Assembly: GCA_025146135.1 (NCBI GenBank) | Contig: CP102255.1 | Span: 2,914,001 to 2,978,000 of the forward strand | Reading direction: 5' to 3' | Origin: Anaerotruncus colihominis | GTDB taxonomy: Bacteria; Bacillota; Clostridia; Oscillospirales; Ruminococcaceae | DNA: 64,000 bases | In this document: one piece after another, positions 1-7,351 of the stretch | Position numbering within the stretch: position 1 is the first letter of the stretch | Layout of the letters: the number at the start of each line of letters is the position of its first letter | Translations under genes and position numbers: made by a program | The notes under the pieces: model-generated | Database searches by the model: none | The model's input: the letters and a program-made list of their open reading frames with translations, nothing else | Told to the model about the DNA's origin: nothing

Positions 1-361
1 AGGTGTGACGCACATGGACAATCAGCCCCACAAAGAGCGTGATCCGCGTGTTATATCCGCCGTTGACCTCGACCTTTTTCCCAACCTCCAGCTTGGCGAG
101 CAAATCCCCTGTGAACGCGCTTTTGTCCAGATCGAACTGGCCGGAAAGCTGAAAGGTACAGGAGCTTGCTTCGCCGCGCCGGGCGCCATCCCCGGCGCCG
201 ACCGGAATATTGATCTCAATCGATTGCAGCTGGCACGTCTGGTCGGCGAGCTTCACGCCTCCCACCAGGATTTCAAACGACGGAGCGGCGAAGCCCTTAT
301 ATTTTTGTTCAAGCTGGTCATAGTCATAGCTGCTGCTTGTGCTGAATGTGATGGCCGCCAT
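1..361 (-). CDS. eCIS spike protein, VgrG/gpD-like (partial, N-terminal 120 residues)
   Basis: Reading the minus strand from an ATG at 361 gives an open frame of 120 codons that leaves the window at base 1, so only the N-terminus is seen. The start follows an AGGAGGG ribosome site. The protein begins MAAITFSTSSSYDY and contains 'PSFEILVGG', then a segment on rank and tuning of the fold 'IEINIPVGAGDGARRGEAS' and 'FVGLIVHVRHT', the pattern of the first beta domain of phage late-control D / VgrG-like spikes. In Afp/PVC-type systems the spike gene directly follows the LysM protein, as here (31 bases downstream of it). The family call rests on this short piece and on synteny; a C-terminal OB/spike domain is expected but not visible. 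Confidence 0.7.
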   Translation of the reverse strand, partial: MAAITFSTSSSYDYDQLEQKYKGFAAPSFEILVGGVKLADQTCQLQSIEINIPVGAGDGARRGEASSCTFQLSGQFDLDKSAFTGDLLAKLEVGKKVEVNGGYNTRITLFVGLIVHVRHT

Positions 362-391
362 CCGCCGCCCTCCTCTGTCCGGCCGGGACGT

Positions 392-1102
392 TTAAAGCCA
401 CGCCGGTATTTTGATTACCTGTCCGGTTTTCAGCAGTCTTGGATTATCGATCCGGTTGACCCGGGCAATCTCGCGCCACAATTCCGGATCGCCGTACTCC
501 TGCGCCGCGATGGCGGTGAGGGTATCCCCCGCCTGTACGGTCCAATATTTTGTGCGGTCCGGCGAGTTGCGCGGTTCCCCTGTGAGCTGGTCCTGCGGGG
601 AAATATGCCGCTGGAATGTGACCTCCAGTCTGGCGCGCACAGGTTTGCCGGTAAAGGTGAACATCAAAAATTCCTGCCGCACCGAAACGACATACCCCTG
701 AAACGAAAGTCCGCCCCATCGGAATTCTACCAGCGGCGGCGCATGCCGGTCGCCCGCCACATCCATCAGCGCATAAATCTGGCTTGTGTACTCCGTTACA
801 TCGATCTTCCCGGCCTCGGGCAGCAGGCTGGTTGCCGCCAGCTTCACTGAATCGGCGATACTTCCGGCGCTGACGCCCGCCTCATATGTATCGAAAAACA
901 GGTTCATGGTGAGCCGTTCGGCACTGCCGTTGACAAACTGCGCAATGGGCAGGTCAAGCCCCTGGATCACATGCTCCGCGTAGTTCACCGTGCGTTCAAT
1001 CACATATTCAGACGGATTGAACAGGACGGTAATAGGGGATTGTAGAAGGGTTGGCGGCGGATCGATCTGATAAATTTTCGCCTTTTGCAGCAATAACGGC
1101 AT
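392..1102 (-). CDS. LysM-containing CIS tube/baseplate protein (Afp7-like)
   Basis: 236 residues. The N-terminal part has the opening typical of contractile-injection tube-end proteins, with 'ITVLFNPSEYVIERTVNY' near residues 24-41. The last 50 residues are a LysM domain: 'YWTVQAGDTLTAIAAQEYGD' followed by 'NPRLLKTGQVIKIP'. In Afp/PVC particles the equivalent protein links the inner tube to the spike, and LysM is thought to act as a structural module rather than a free wall binder. It lies between the large unknown gene and the spike gene on the same strand, which fits that role. A weak AGGTG site precedes the ATG. The family is confident; the exact position in the particle is inferred from synteny. 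Confidence 0.85.
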   Translation of the reverse strand: MPLLLQKAKIYQIDPPPTLLQSPITVLFNPSEYVIERTVNYAEHVIQGLDLPIAQFVNGSAERLTMNLFFDTYEAGVSAGSIADSVKLAATSLLPEAGKIDVTEYTSQIYALMDVAGDRHAPPLVEFRWGGLSFQGYVVSVRQEFLMFTFTGKPVRARLEVTFQRHISPQDQLTGEPRNSPDRTKYWTVQAGDTLTAIAAQEYGDPELWREIARVNRIDNPRLLKTGQVIKIPAWL

Positions 1103-1132
1103 ATCTTGTTTTCACCTGCGCTTTTCTGTGTA

Positions 1133-4100
1133 TTACAGCCCGAACCGCCTGCGTTCGGCGCTGATCCTGCTTTCCAGTTTGCGATAGATCTGATCCGCCA
1201 TCCGGCTTAATTCCGCATCGCTCACCTGCCCGGACTGCCGGATCACCTGCGTTTCCCGTGTAGTCCGCACAGATGTGTTGAGCGAGCGCGGCTGTCCCTC
1301 CGTTTGAGAAGGCAAGCGCCCCGCGGCGTCCGTCCCACGCTCCTTGTAAGCGATATCCGGCATCATCAGGCGCGGCGGCACGCCGGCCGGCGCAATGCCG
1401 CCCGCCTCACGTTCGCGCCGGGCCAGCTCGGCCCTCGCGCGGAAAAAGGACTGTGCTTTCCGCGCCTGTTCGCCGGATAGCTGCGCGGGAAGCGGGCCGT
1501 CCGGCTGCGCTTCAGCCGCGTCCCGGCCTCCTGCGGTAAACGCCCCGTGCGGAGCGTCCGACCATCCGACCTTTTTCCAGTCCTGCCGTCCGACCGGCCT
1601 GGCGGAACCTTCACCGAACCGCCCTAAATATGAAGGCGGGTTGAGCATCACAATTTCAGAAGGGTTAAACACTTGGCGCATCGGTCCCTGGCGGCCCGAA
1701 AGCGCCATTTCAAGCGACAACGGCGTCTGCTCCGCCCGCTGCTGCTCCAGTGTCAAAAGAGCGATCCGCCCCCGCCGTTCAATCGCGCCGGCCAGATCAG
1801 GGGCCTGCCCGGCAAGACGCGCGGACATCCGCGCAGGCCCTCCCCGCGCCTGCATGAGCAGGCTGCGGTTTTGCCGCAGGCTGCGGCTGGCGTGCAGCTC
1901 ATCCCAGCCGCAGTCTGCGGACTGCGCACGGCTCCCGTCTATGGCAGCCTGCGTCCGCCCGTCCCGGCGCTCACGCGCATCGGTTCTTATCACACGGCCG
2001 GCCGGCTGGCCGCCAAACGGCGGCCAATGCTCCCCGCCCAGCCGCGGGCCGCCGCCATCCGCCGCTTCCGGCGCATAAAGCACAAGCTCCGCTGCGGAAA
2101 ATATGCGGCCATCCTCCCGGCTCGGCCCGGAAAGAAGCTCCATAAGCGTGGCGGGCGTCTGCGGCGCACGTCCGGCAAGCAGCGCGATACGTCGTGTGCC
2201 CGCCGTAGATTCCACAGTCGTTTCCTGTCCGGGCAGCGCGCCTTCCACAAGCTTTGTCAGACGTTCTGAAAGCCGGATGCGTACCGGCGCACGGCGCGTG
2301 TCCGGCAAAGCCCTAGCGCCGGGCCGTTTATGCACGCGCCGCGCTCCCCAGCCGCGCTTCCCAGCCGCCGGGCTCCTTCGCGCCTGCGGCTCTGAACCTT
2401 CCGGCCCATTTGTCAGGCGCTCCAGGCGTTTTGAAAGCAAGCGATAAAACAACGCCGCCGGCCGCGGCCCGAACGTATTTCCTTCCGGCAAAAACGTGGT
2501 TGACTGCACCTGTGATTTCTCGGCGAGCAAAACGAGCAGCCCGTCGTCTCTGACGTTCGCCCATGGTGTAAACGGCTTACCATGCCTTTCTTCCAACCCG
2601 ACGGTACGGCTTTCTGCCGCCGCCCAGGAATACGCTTCGTCTGAATACCGGACTGAAAGCCAGCGGCTTTCAGTCCGCTCAAACGCATTTCTGCCGGCAC
2701 CGTCTGTATATGTCCCATATCGAAGTTGAACAGGCGGGACCGCAAGGTCCGCCTCCCTCACGGACAACGCCGGAACGGTTTGTCCCGATGCGCTTTCTCT
2801 ATGCGCCGGACGCCATGTCCAGGGCATCCATTGCGTATGCGGCGCAGGCCGGCCCCCCCTATCCGTTCCGCGGCCAAAGAAGCCGCCGTGTGTTGGGCGT
2901 GCCGTGCCGGGTGTTCTTCCCAGGCTGTTTAAAAGCCGCGTTAGATCCATGCTCAACACCTGTGTGAACCCGGCCGGGGAATCCGCGTTGCGCGGCCCCT
3001 CCACAGCGGATGGAAAATCCATAAGGACCGGGGAGGGGGCCTCCTCGCGGTCGATGAGCCGCGCCGGGTCCCGCCAGTGACGCCATCCGCCCGACAGGCC
3101 GCTGCTGCCTCTTTTTCGACCGGACAGGGCGCGCTCCGCTCCGGAGCGAAGCATGACACTGTGAATGCGCCTATTGAAAGGGCTGTCCGGCCGGGCTGTC
3201 AACACGGCCGGGGTCCGCATTTTTCCTTGGATATCCGTCTGCGGACCGCCGTCCAAAGACGGAATTCTCCACATTTGTTCAAAATCTGGGATACCCGCTG
3301 CCGAAGCGGCTGTGTTCTGCGCCTGTTCAAAGGGCTGCGTTCCTGTCATATTGCTCAATAGGACTGGCGCCGCCGCTTTCGCACTGTATACGGTCCCGGG
3401 AAGCCGGCTTTGCATCCCCGCGCTTTCTCCTGCCCCTCTGGAGCGCGGCGCGGCGGCAGACAGACGGTGGGGGTTCGCGTTTTGCGCAAACGCCGCTCCC
3501 CATCCGGCTTGCACTGCGAAAACAGACGAATAGCGAACATAAGCATCCTTCGCCTGTGCGGTTTGCCTTGTCCATCCCATCTGTGTGGGAATGGGATGCG
3601 GGCGGTGGGCATTTGCCGCCTGTATGAAAGCCGCCGCATCCTGTCCAGACGTTTTCATCCGTGCGGACGGCGGACTCAGAAGCTTTGGAATGCCGGCCAG
3701 AAGAAGCTGTTGTAGCAGCGCATACGAACCCCGGGGGGGAACCGTCTGATTTCGCCGGCCCTCCATCAGGCGTACCGATGCATCGGTACGCTCCGACAGG
3801 CCTTGCGCTTGTGCGGGCTGTTCGAAAAGAAGCGCAGGATATCGTTGTCCCTGTCCGTTTAAAGCATAAAAGTTCGCCCACGCCGGCGCAAAAAGCGCGC
3901 TGGCGCGGCCTGGACGCAGCATCCCGCCCGACAAGCTTTTCTGTGTTCCTGCGATACCAAAAATACGCTCCAAATGCCTGAAGGGATTTGGAGGCGGCAA
4001 TACCGCCGCGGGCGCAAGGGCCAAAGTCTGGAACGGGAACCCATTTCCTCCGGATATTCCATCCATATTTATCCCAAGGCGCAGCGCCAGCGTACCGCCA

Positions 4101-4990
4101 ACCGGCATCGCCATGGGGTACAGTTCGGACTGGGGCGCCCAAGCATCCAGGCGGCCGGACCAGGACGAACCAGACCGGCCGCCCGCCGCATACCGCTGCA
4201 CCAAACCGGCTGTTTCGCGGCCCGCTTGTCCTTCGCCCGGCGCTGACCGCTCTGTGCGAAAGGCTGTCCGCACCATCCGGACAGGTGTCCATGTAAAGCG
4301 GCGCTGCTGTCCCTGCCCTTCCGATGGTGCTTTTTCCTTGTAAAGCAGCGTGCTGTCAGCTACTGCTGCAAGGGGACGCGTCCATGCTGTTTGCCGCTGC
4401 GGCGCGTATGTCCATTCAATCAGTCCCACCGGCTGTCTCAACGTCCGCGCCAGCGGCGGATATTCGGCAGGATACTCCGCTGTACGCGGGCTGTCCGGCC
4501 ACGCCTTTTGCGCGGCCGGCAGCTTTCGAAGGCCAGCCTCGGCGGCTGTCTGCGGATAAACCGCACGGTTCACGCTCCGGCTCTCAAGGCGTTCGCGCCG
4601 GGCTTCAGCCGGCGGCAGCTCGCGGTCCGCCTGCGCGGCCCGGCGTTCCAAAAGCTGCTCCATCCGGCGCAGATAAAACGCCGATGGCTCATAGCCCGCG
4701 CCATAAAGCTGAAAGAGCATGCGGATATTCACAGGCGGGAAAGAGCGGCTGTGCACTTGCTGTCCCGATGTTTCCTGCGCGCTCTCCTCCAGATCGACCA
4801 TGGAGAACCTTTGCCATCCGTCCGGGGCGCGCCGTACTGCCCGCTCGGTTATCCTGCGCGCAAAATCGCCCGCACCCGCCGTCTGAAGCGTTCGTCCGCC
4901 TTCCAAGCGGCTCGCCTGTGCGGCAAGCCGGCCGAAGCTTGGTGTGAACGCCCTGACGGCTGTATGCAATTTTCCACTCAGGCAGTTCAT
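1133..4990 (-). CDS. Large Arg/Ala/Gly/Pro-rich eCIS-cluster protein, unknown function
   Basis: An uninterrupted frame of 1285 codons. I chose the ATG at 4990 (MNCLSGKLHTAVRAF) because a GGAGGG site sits nine bases upstream; a longer frame reaches 5032. The sequence is rich in Arg, Ala, Gly, Pro and Ser, low in Lys, with almost no recognisable domain. Its C-terminus is different in character: an acidic-basic amphipathic helix, 'SDAELSRMADQIYRKLESRI' then SAERRRFGL, which looks like a docking or coiled segment. Both strands of this GC-rich stretch are open for long runs, but those on the plus strand are fragmentary. Position between the last tube gene and the LysM gene makes it a structural, tape-measure-like or payload-like candidate. 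I do not recognise the family. Confidence 0.7.
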   Translation of the reverse strand: MNCLSGKLHTAVRAFTPSFGRLAAQASRLEGGRTLQTAGAGDFARRITERAVRRAPDGWQRFSMVDLEESAQETSGQQVHSRSFPPVNIRMLFQLYGAGYEPSAFYLRRMEQLLERRAAQADRELPPAEARRERLESRSVNRAVYPQTAAEAGLRKLPAAQKAWPDSPRTAEYPAEYPPLARTLRQPVGLIEWTYAPQRQTAWTRPLAAVADSTLLYKEKAPSEGQGQQRRFTWTPVRMVRTAFRTERSAPGEGQAGRETAGLVQRYAAGGRSGSSWSGRLDAWAPQSELYPMAMPVGGTLALRLGINMDGISGGNGFPFQTLALAPAAVLPPPNPFRHLERIFGIAGTQKSLSGGMLRPGRASALFAPAWANFYALNGQGQRYPALLFEQPAQAQGLSERTDASVRLMEGRRNQTVPPRGSYALLQQLLLAGIPKLLSPPSARMKTSGQDAAAFIQAANAHRPHPIPTQMGWTRQTAQAKDAYVRYSSVFAVQAGWGAAFAQNANPHRLSAAAPRSRGAGESAGMQSRLPGTVYSAKAAAPVLLSNMTGTQPFEQAQNTAASAAGIPDFEQMWRIPSLDGGPQTDIQGKMRTPAVLTARPDSPFNRRIHSVMLRSGAERALSGRKRGSSGLSGGWRHWRDPARLIDREEAPSPVLMDFPSAVEGPRNADSPAGFTQVLSMDLTRLLNSLGRTPGTARPTHGGFFGRGTDRGGRPAPHTQWMPWTWRPAHRESASGQTVPALSVREADLAVPPVQLRYGTYTDGAGRNAFERTESRWLSVRYSDEAYSWAAAESRTVGLEERHGKPFTPWANVRDDGLLVLLAEKSQVQSTTFLPEGNTFGPRPAALFYRLLSKRLERLTNGPEGSEPQARRSPAAGKRGWGARRVHKRPGARALPDTRRAPVRIRLSERLTKLVEGALPGQETTVESTAGTRRIALLAGRAPQTPATLMELLSGPSREDGRIFSAAELVLYAPEAADGGGPRLGGEHWPPFGGQPAGRVIRTDARERRDGRTQAAIDGSRAQSADCGWDELHASRSLRQNRSLLMQARGGPARMSARLAGQAPDLAGAIERRGRIALLTLEQQRAEQTPLSLEMALSGRQGPMRQVFNPSEIVMLNPPSYLGRFGEGSARPVGRQDWKKVGWSDAPHGAFTAGGRDAAEAQPDGPLPAQLSGEQARKAQSFFRARAELARREREAGGIAPAGVPPRLMMPDIAYKERGTDAAGRLPSQTEGQPRSLNTSVRTTRETQVIRQSGQVSDAELSRMADQIYRKLESRISAERRRFGL

Positions 4991-5132
4991 CCGTCTGTGC
5001 CCTCCACGGTGAAATAAGAGTACCCCGCCCATATTCCAATGTCTTTGGTCAACGGACAGGGGAAAAACGCCTGTTAAACAGCCGCTACGCAGGCCTTGCC
5101 GAAGATCAATGGCCCCCTCAGAAAAGGCGCGC

Positions 5133-5561
5133 TTAAAACAGTTGCAGCAGCCCGGTGTGCATCAGTTCAATCCGGGAAATGGCAACCTGCCCTTCCAGCG
5201 CATTGAGGATCGGGCCTTCATATTTGACCGGATACGCGTCAGTAATCGTCCAGCCGTGCACGGGGACGCCCTTTTCGTTGCAGAGCTGGATCAGCCCCAA
5301 CACTGGCGTTGTGGTGCCAAGCATGGCCGCGCGCATCCACAGCTCCATTTGGAAACTCGACATAATCCCACCCTCCAGAATAAGCCGCTGGGGGACAGTG
5401 TTTCGTCTAAAGAACAGCGGGCCGTCGTTGCGGCCGCCCTCCGCATAAGTTTCCATTTCAAATTCAAAACCAATTCCCTGTACCGATGAAAAATTACCGT
5501 CGAGATCCACACCGATCGCCACATGGAAATAACAGTTTAGATTTTCATCAAACACACCCAT
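5133..5561 (-). CDS. Contractile tail tube protein (T4 gp19-like), third copy
   Basis: 142 residues, ATG preceded by GGGGAAG. The pattern is that of phage T4 gp19-type tube subunits: an early 'FHVAIGVDLDGNFSSVQGIG', a central 'PQRLILEGGI', and a C-terminal 'WTITDAYPVKYEGPILNALE' with 'VAISRIELMHTGL'. It is the shortest and most divergent of three tube paralogues in this cluster (others at 5587-6132 and 6821-7309). In Afp/PVC systems one tube paralogue forms the repeating inner tube and others form adaptor rings at the baseplate. Its location just before the baseplate-end genes suggests an adaptor, which is inference. Confidence 0.85.
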   Translation of the reverse strand: MGVFDENLNCYFHVAIGVDLDGNFSSVQGIGFEFEMETYAEGGRNDGPLFFRRNTVPQRLILEGGIMSSFQMELWMRAAMLGTTTPVLGLIQLCNEKGVPVHGWTITDAYPVKYEGPILNALEGQVAISRIELMHTGLLQLF

Positions 5562-5586
5562 ACCGATCTTCCCCTTTCACATCGCT

Positions 5587-6132
5587 TCATCTGCCTGCCG
5601 GCGCGGCCAGATAGGAGAGGATCGAACCGATGCTCTTATCAGAGGTCCCGGTGGAATCGGGCGGGTCCAGCCTGGTGAACCCTTCATGCGCAAGCTCCAA
5701 CACTTCCAGCGCCACCTCGCTGGAAGCCGCGTTGAGGTCGGACACACGATAGGAAACGGGCCAGGCATTGACCAGTTCCCAACGCGGCCCGTCGTTGCCT
5801 GCGTCGTCCAGCAGGGTAATCGTCACCAGCCTGCGCTGGATTCCGGTCGGCCCGCTGGTGCCGTCCGCTGCCGCGGAATGCAGCCAGGCAAGCGTGTCCA
5901 GTTCACCGATGATTCCACGTGAAAGCCGCACGTTGCCGTACCGTGTCAGCCCGGGAAGCTTCTGCACTGTTGGACGGCTGGCATTTCCCGTGCGGTATTC
6001 CACCACGTCGACCGTAGCTTCCAGGCCGGACACCTCGGAAAAGGCGCCCGCTGTGATCGATTCGATCTCAACCTTGTATCGAAAGACACGGTATGGATGG
6101 GTTAAAATCTCGGTCGTTGCGCCAGATGCCAT
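5587..6132 (-). CDS. Contractile tail tube protein (T4 gp19-like), second copy
   Basis: 181 residues. Begins MASGATTEILTHPYRVFRYK and contains 'FSEVSGLEATVDVVEYRTG', 'LPGLTRYGNVRLSRGI' and 'NAWPVSYRVSDLNAASSEVA', the conserved landmarks of phage/eCIS inner tube proteins (PF06841-type). It aligns by eye along its length with the 162-residue copy at 6821-7309. The C-terminus is about 20 residues longer, ending in a Pro/Ser/Thr/Ala tail. The ribosome site GGAGGAGG lies about 28 bases from the ATG with a perfect 6-bp hairpin in between (see 6143-6169). Probably an adaptor ring or second tube subunit. Confidence 0.9.
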   Translation of the reverse strand: MASGATTEILTHPYRVFRYKVEIESITAGAFSEVSGLEATVDVVEYRTGNASRPTVQKLPGLTRYGNVRLSRGIIGELDTLAWLHSAAADGTSGPTGIQRRLVTITLLDDAGNDGPRWELVNAWPVSYRVSDLNAASSEVALEVLELAHEGFTRLDPPDSTGTSDKSIGSILSYLAAPAGR

Positions 6133-6142
6133 AGTTCATTCC

Positions 6143-6169
6143 GCCGCGTCCCGCGGCAGCGCCTCCTCC
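6143..6169 (-). promoter_or_regulatory. Hairpin between ribosome site and tube-gene start
   Basis: On the minus strand a GGAGGAGGC ribosome site (6161-6169) is followed by a GC-rich stem-loop (arms 6152-6157 and 6143-6148, three-base loop) and then, about ten bases on, the ATG of the tube gene at 6132. The site is too far from the ATG in linear distance but normally spaced if the hairpin is folded. The same layout precedes the sheath gene. Confidence 0.4.
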
Positions 6170-6202
6170 CGTTGATTTTATAAGCCGTCTGAAAACGGCC
6201 GT

Positions 6203-6376
6203 TCAGGCTTCAAATACATTTTTTGGGGTCCCGTTGAGCCGCTTGTTGATCTTGGAAAGCTCCGCGCACCACCGCCTGCGTTCCCGGTGGTCGAGGTTCA
6301 TGACCTCATCGTGCCCCCAGTGCAGGTAATAGGCCAGAAACGCCATTTCCTCGTAGAGCCTGTCAGAAGGATACAG
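6203..6376 (-). CDS. Small DUF6760-like eCIS protein
   Basis: Not in canonical start-to-stop form. The frame ends at a TGA at 6203-6205 and encodes 'YPSDRLYEEMAFLAYYLHW' followed by GHDEVMNLDHRERRRWCAEL and SKINKRLNGTP. This is the signature of the short protein that follows the tail-assembly gene in many eCIS loci. The homology begins before the first in-frame ATG (6346), and no ATG, GTG or TTG exists further upstream in the frame. A CTG at 6376 is the nearest plausible start and gives 57 residues. The upstream gene stops at 6385, so translation may be coupled. In related loci the protein is thought to aid tube/sheath assembly; that is inference. Confidence 0.65.
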   Translation of the reverse strand: MYPSDRLYEEMAFLAYYLHWGHDEVMNLDHRERRRWCAELSKINKRLNGTPKNVFEA

Positions 6377-6384
6377 GACAAGCC

Positions 6385-6744
6385 CTACTCGATCAAAAAA
6401 TCCAGCGGCAGCTCAATCTCCTCGCCGCATTTGGGACAGACCGCCTTATAAACCGGCGTGTCGGCCAGGTTGATCCTCTGGTAAAGGTCCTGGAGATAGG
6501 CGATGTCCACCGTAAACAGGTTTTCAATCACCTTGGTGCTGATGGCGGGCAGCGTACCTAGCTTTGTGATCACCCGCGAAAGCAGGATGATCGAAAGATA
6601 TCCCCCATTTTGCTGGACACGCGGGTCGCGCAGCGGCAGGATTTCATCCGCCGCCGTGGCCAGACGCATCGTCCCGCTGCGATGGACCTCGCCGTTCTCA
6701 TCCACATAGCCGCGCGGCAGCATAAATTCAAACGTCGTCTGCAT
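6385..6744 (-). CDS. Phage tail assembly-type protein with a C-terminal CxxC
   Basis: 119 residues from the ATG at 6744 (MQTTFEFMLPRGYVDENGEV), which has a GGAGG site seven bases upstream; an in-frame ATG 21 bases earlier lacks one. The central part 'MRLATAADEILPLRDPRVQQ' and 'LSIILLSRVITKLG' match the small assembly proteins found between tube genes in contractile systems. The C-terminus has 'CPKCGEEIELPLDF', half of a zinc-ribbon-like knuckle. In phages the equivalent (gpG/gpE-like) is a tail assembly chaperone. It is placed between two tube genes and immediately before the DUF6760-like gene, the usual eCIS order. Confidence 0.75.
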   Translation of the reverse strand: MQTTFEFMLPRGYVDENGEVHRSGTMRLATAADEILPLRDPRVQQNGGYLSIILLSRVITKLGTLPAISTKVIENLFTVDIAYLQDLYQRINLADTPVYKAVCPKCGEEIELPLDFLIE

Positions 6745-6820
6745 AGTAACCTCCGGTATCATCATAAGCGCCCGCGCGCCGCCCTTTTAAGGCGCGCGCG
6801 GGCCGTCAGGATCTGATTGA

Positions 6821-7309
6821 TCAGACCGCAGAGGGCGTTCCGGCGTCGCCGGAGCTTACCCTAGTGAGTCCCTCGTGGCAAATCTCGATCGACTCGATGG
6901 CGACCTCGCTGCCTAAGGCGTTGAGATCGGGGATCGAGTAGCGGACCGGCCAGGCGTTGATGATGGTCCACTGCGGGCCGTCCGCGCCTGTGTCGTCGAT
7001 CAGTGTAACGGTGATATTTTTGCGCTCGACGCCTGTCGGCGGCGCCTGGTCGCTGGAGGCGACGGTATAAAGCCAGTCGAGCATCTCCATATCGCCGACA
7101 ACGCCCCATTTAAAGGTGATGTTGCCATATTTGGTCAGTCCGGGCAGCTTGCGCGGGGTGTTGCGCAAATCGTCGCCCTCCCTGTATTCCACCACGTCTA
7201 CATTGAGGTCAAAACCGGAAACCTCGCTGAAGCCGCCGCGGGCGATACCGTCGATTTCGACGGTGTATCGGAATGTTCTGTATGGGTACCTGATGGTTGA
7301 GTCAGCCAT
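6821..7309 (-). CDS. Contractile tail tube protein (T4 gp19-like), main copy
   Basis: 162 residues, ATG behind AAGGAT. Shows the complete tube-protein pattern: 'YPYRTFRYTVEIDGIARGGF', 'SEVSGFDLNVDVVEYREGDD', 'LPGLTKYGNITFKWGVVGD', and 'NAWPVRYSIPDLNALGSEVA' with 'IEICHEGLTRV'. It directly follows the sheath gene (43 bases), which is the usual place of the principal inner-tube subunit. The product would assemble into the rigid tube that is pushed into the target when the sheath contracts. High confidence in family; copy number of each paralogue in the particle cannot be read from sequence. Confidence 0.93.
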   Translation of the reverse strand: MADSTIRYPYRTFRYTVEIDGIARGGFSEVSGFDLNVDVVEYREGDDLRNTPRKLPGLTKYGNITFKWGVVGDMEMLDWLYTVASSDQAPPTGVERKNITVTLIDDTGADGPQWTIINAWPVRYSIPDLNALGSEVAIESIEICHEGLTRVSSGDAGTPSAV

Positions 7310-7351
7310 AGTTGCTTATCCTTTCTATCAGATTCACATCCGCTGCCGTAA

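Noticed and set aside
1395-5017. Long plus-strand frames across the big eCIS gene
   Set aside because: GC-rich shadows: no ribosome sites, several overlapping choices, no family; the minus frame is one uninterrupted 1285-codon gene.
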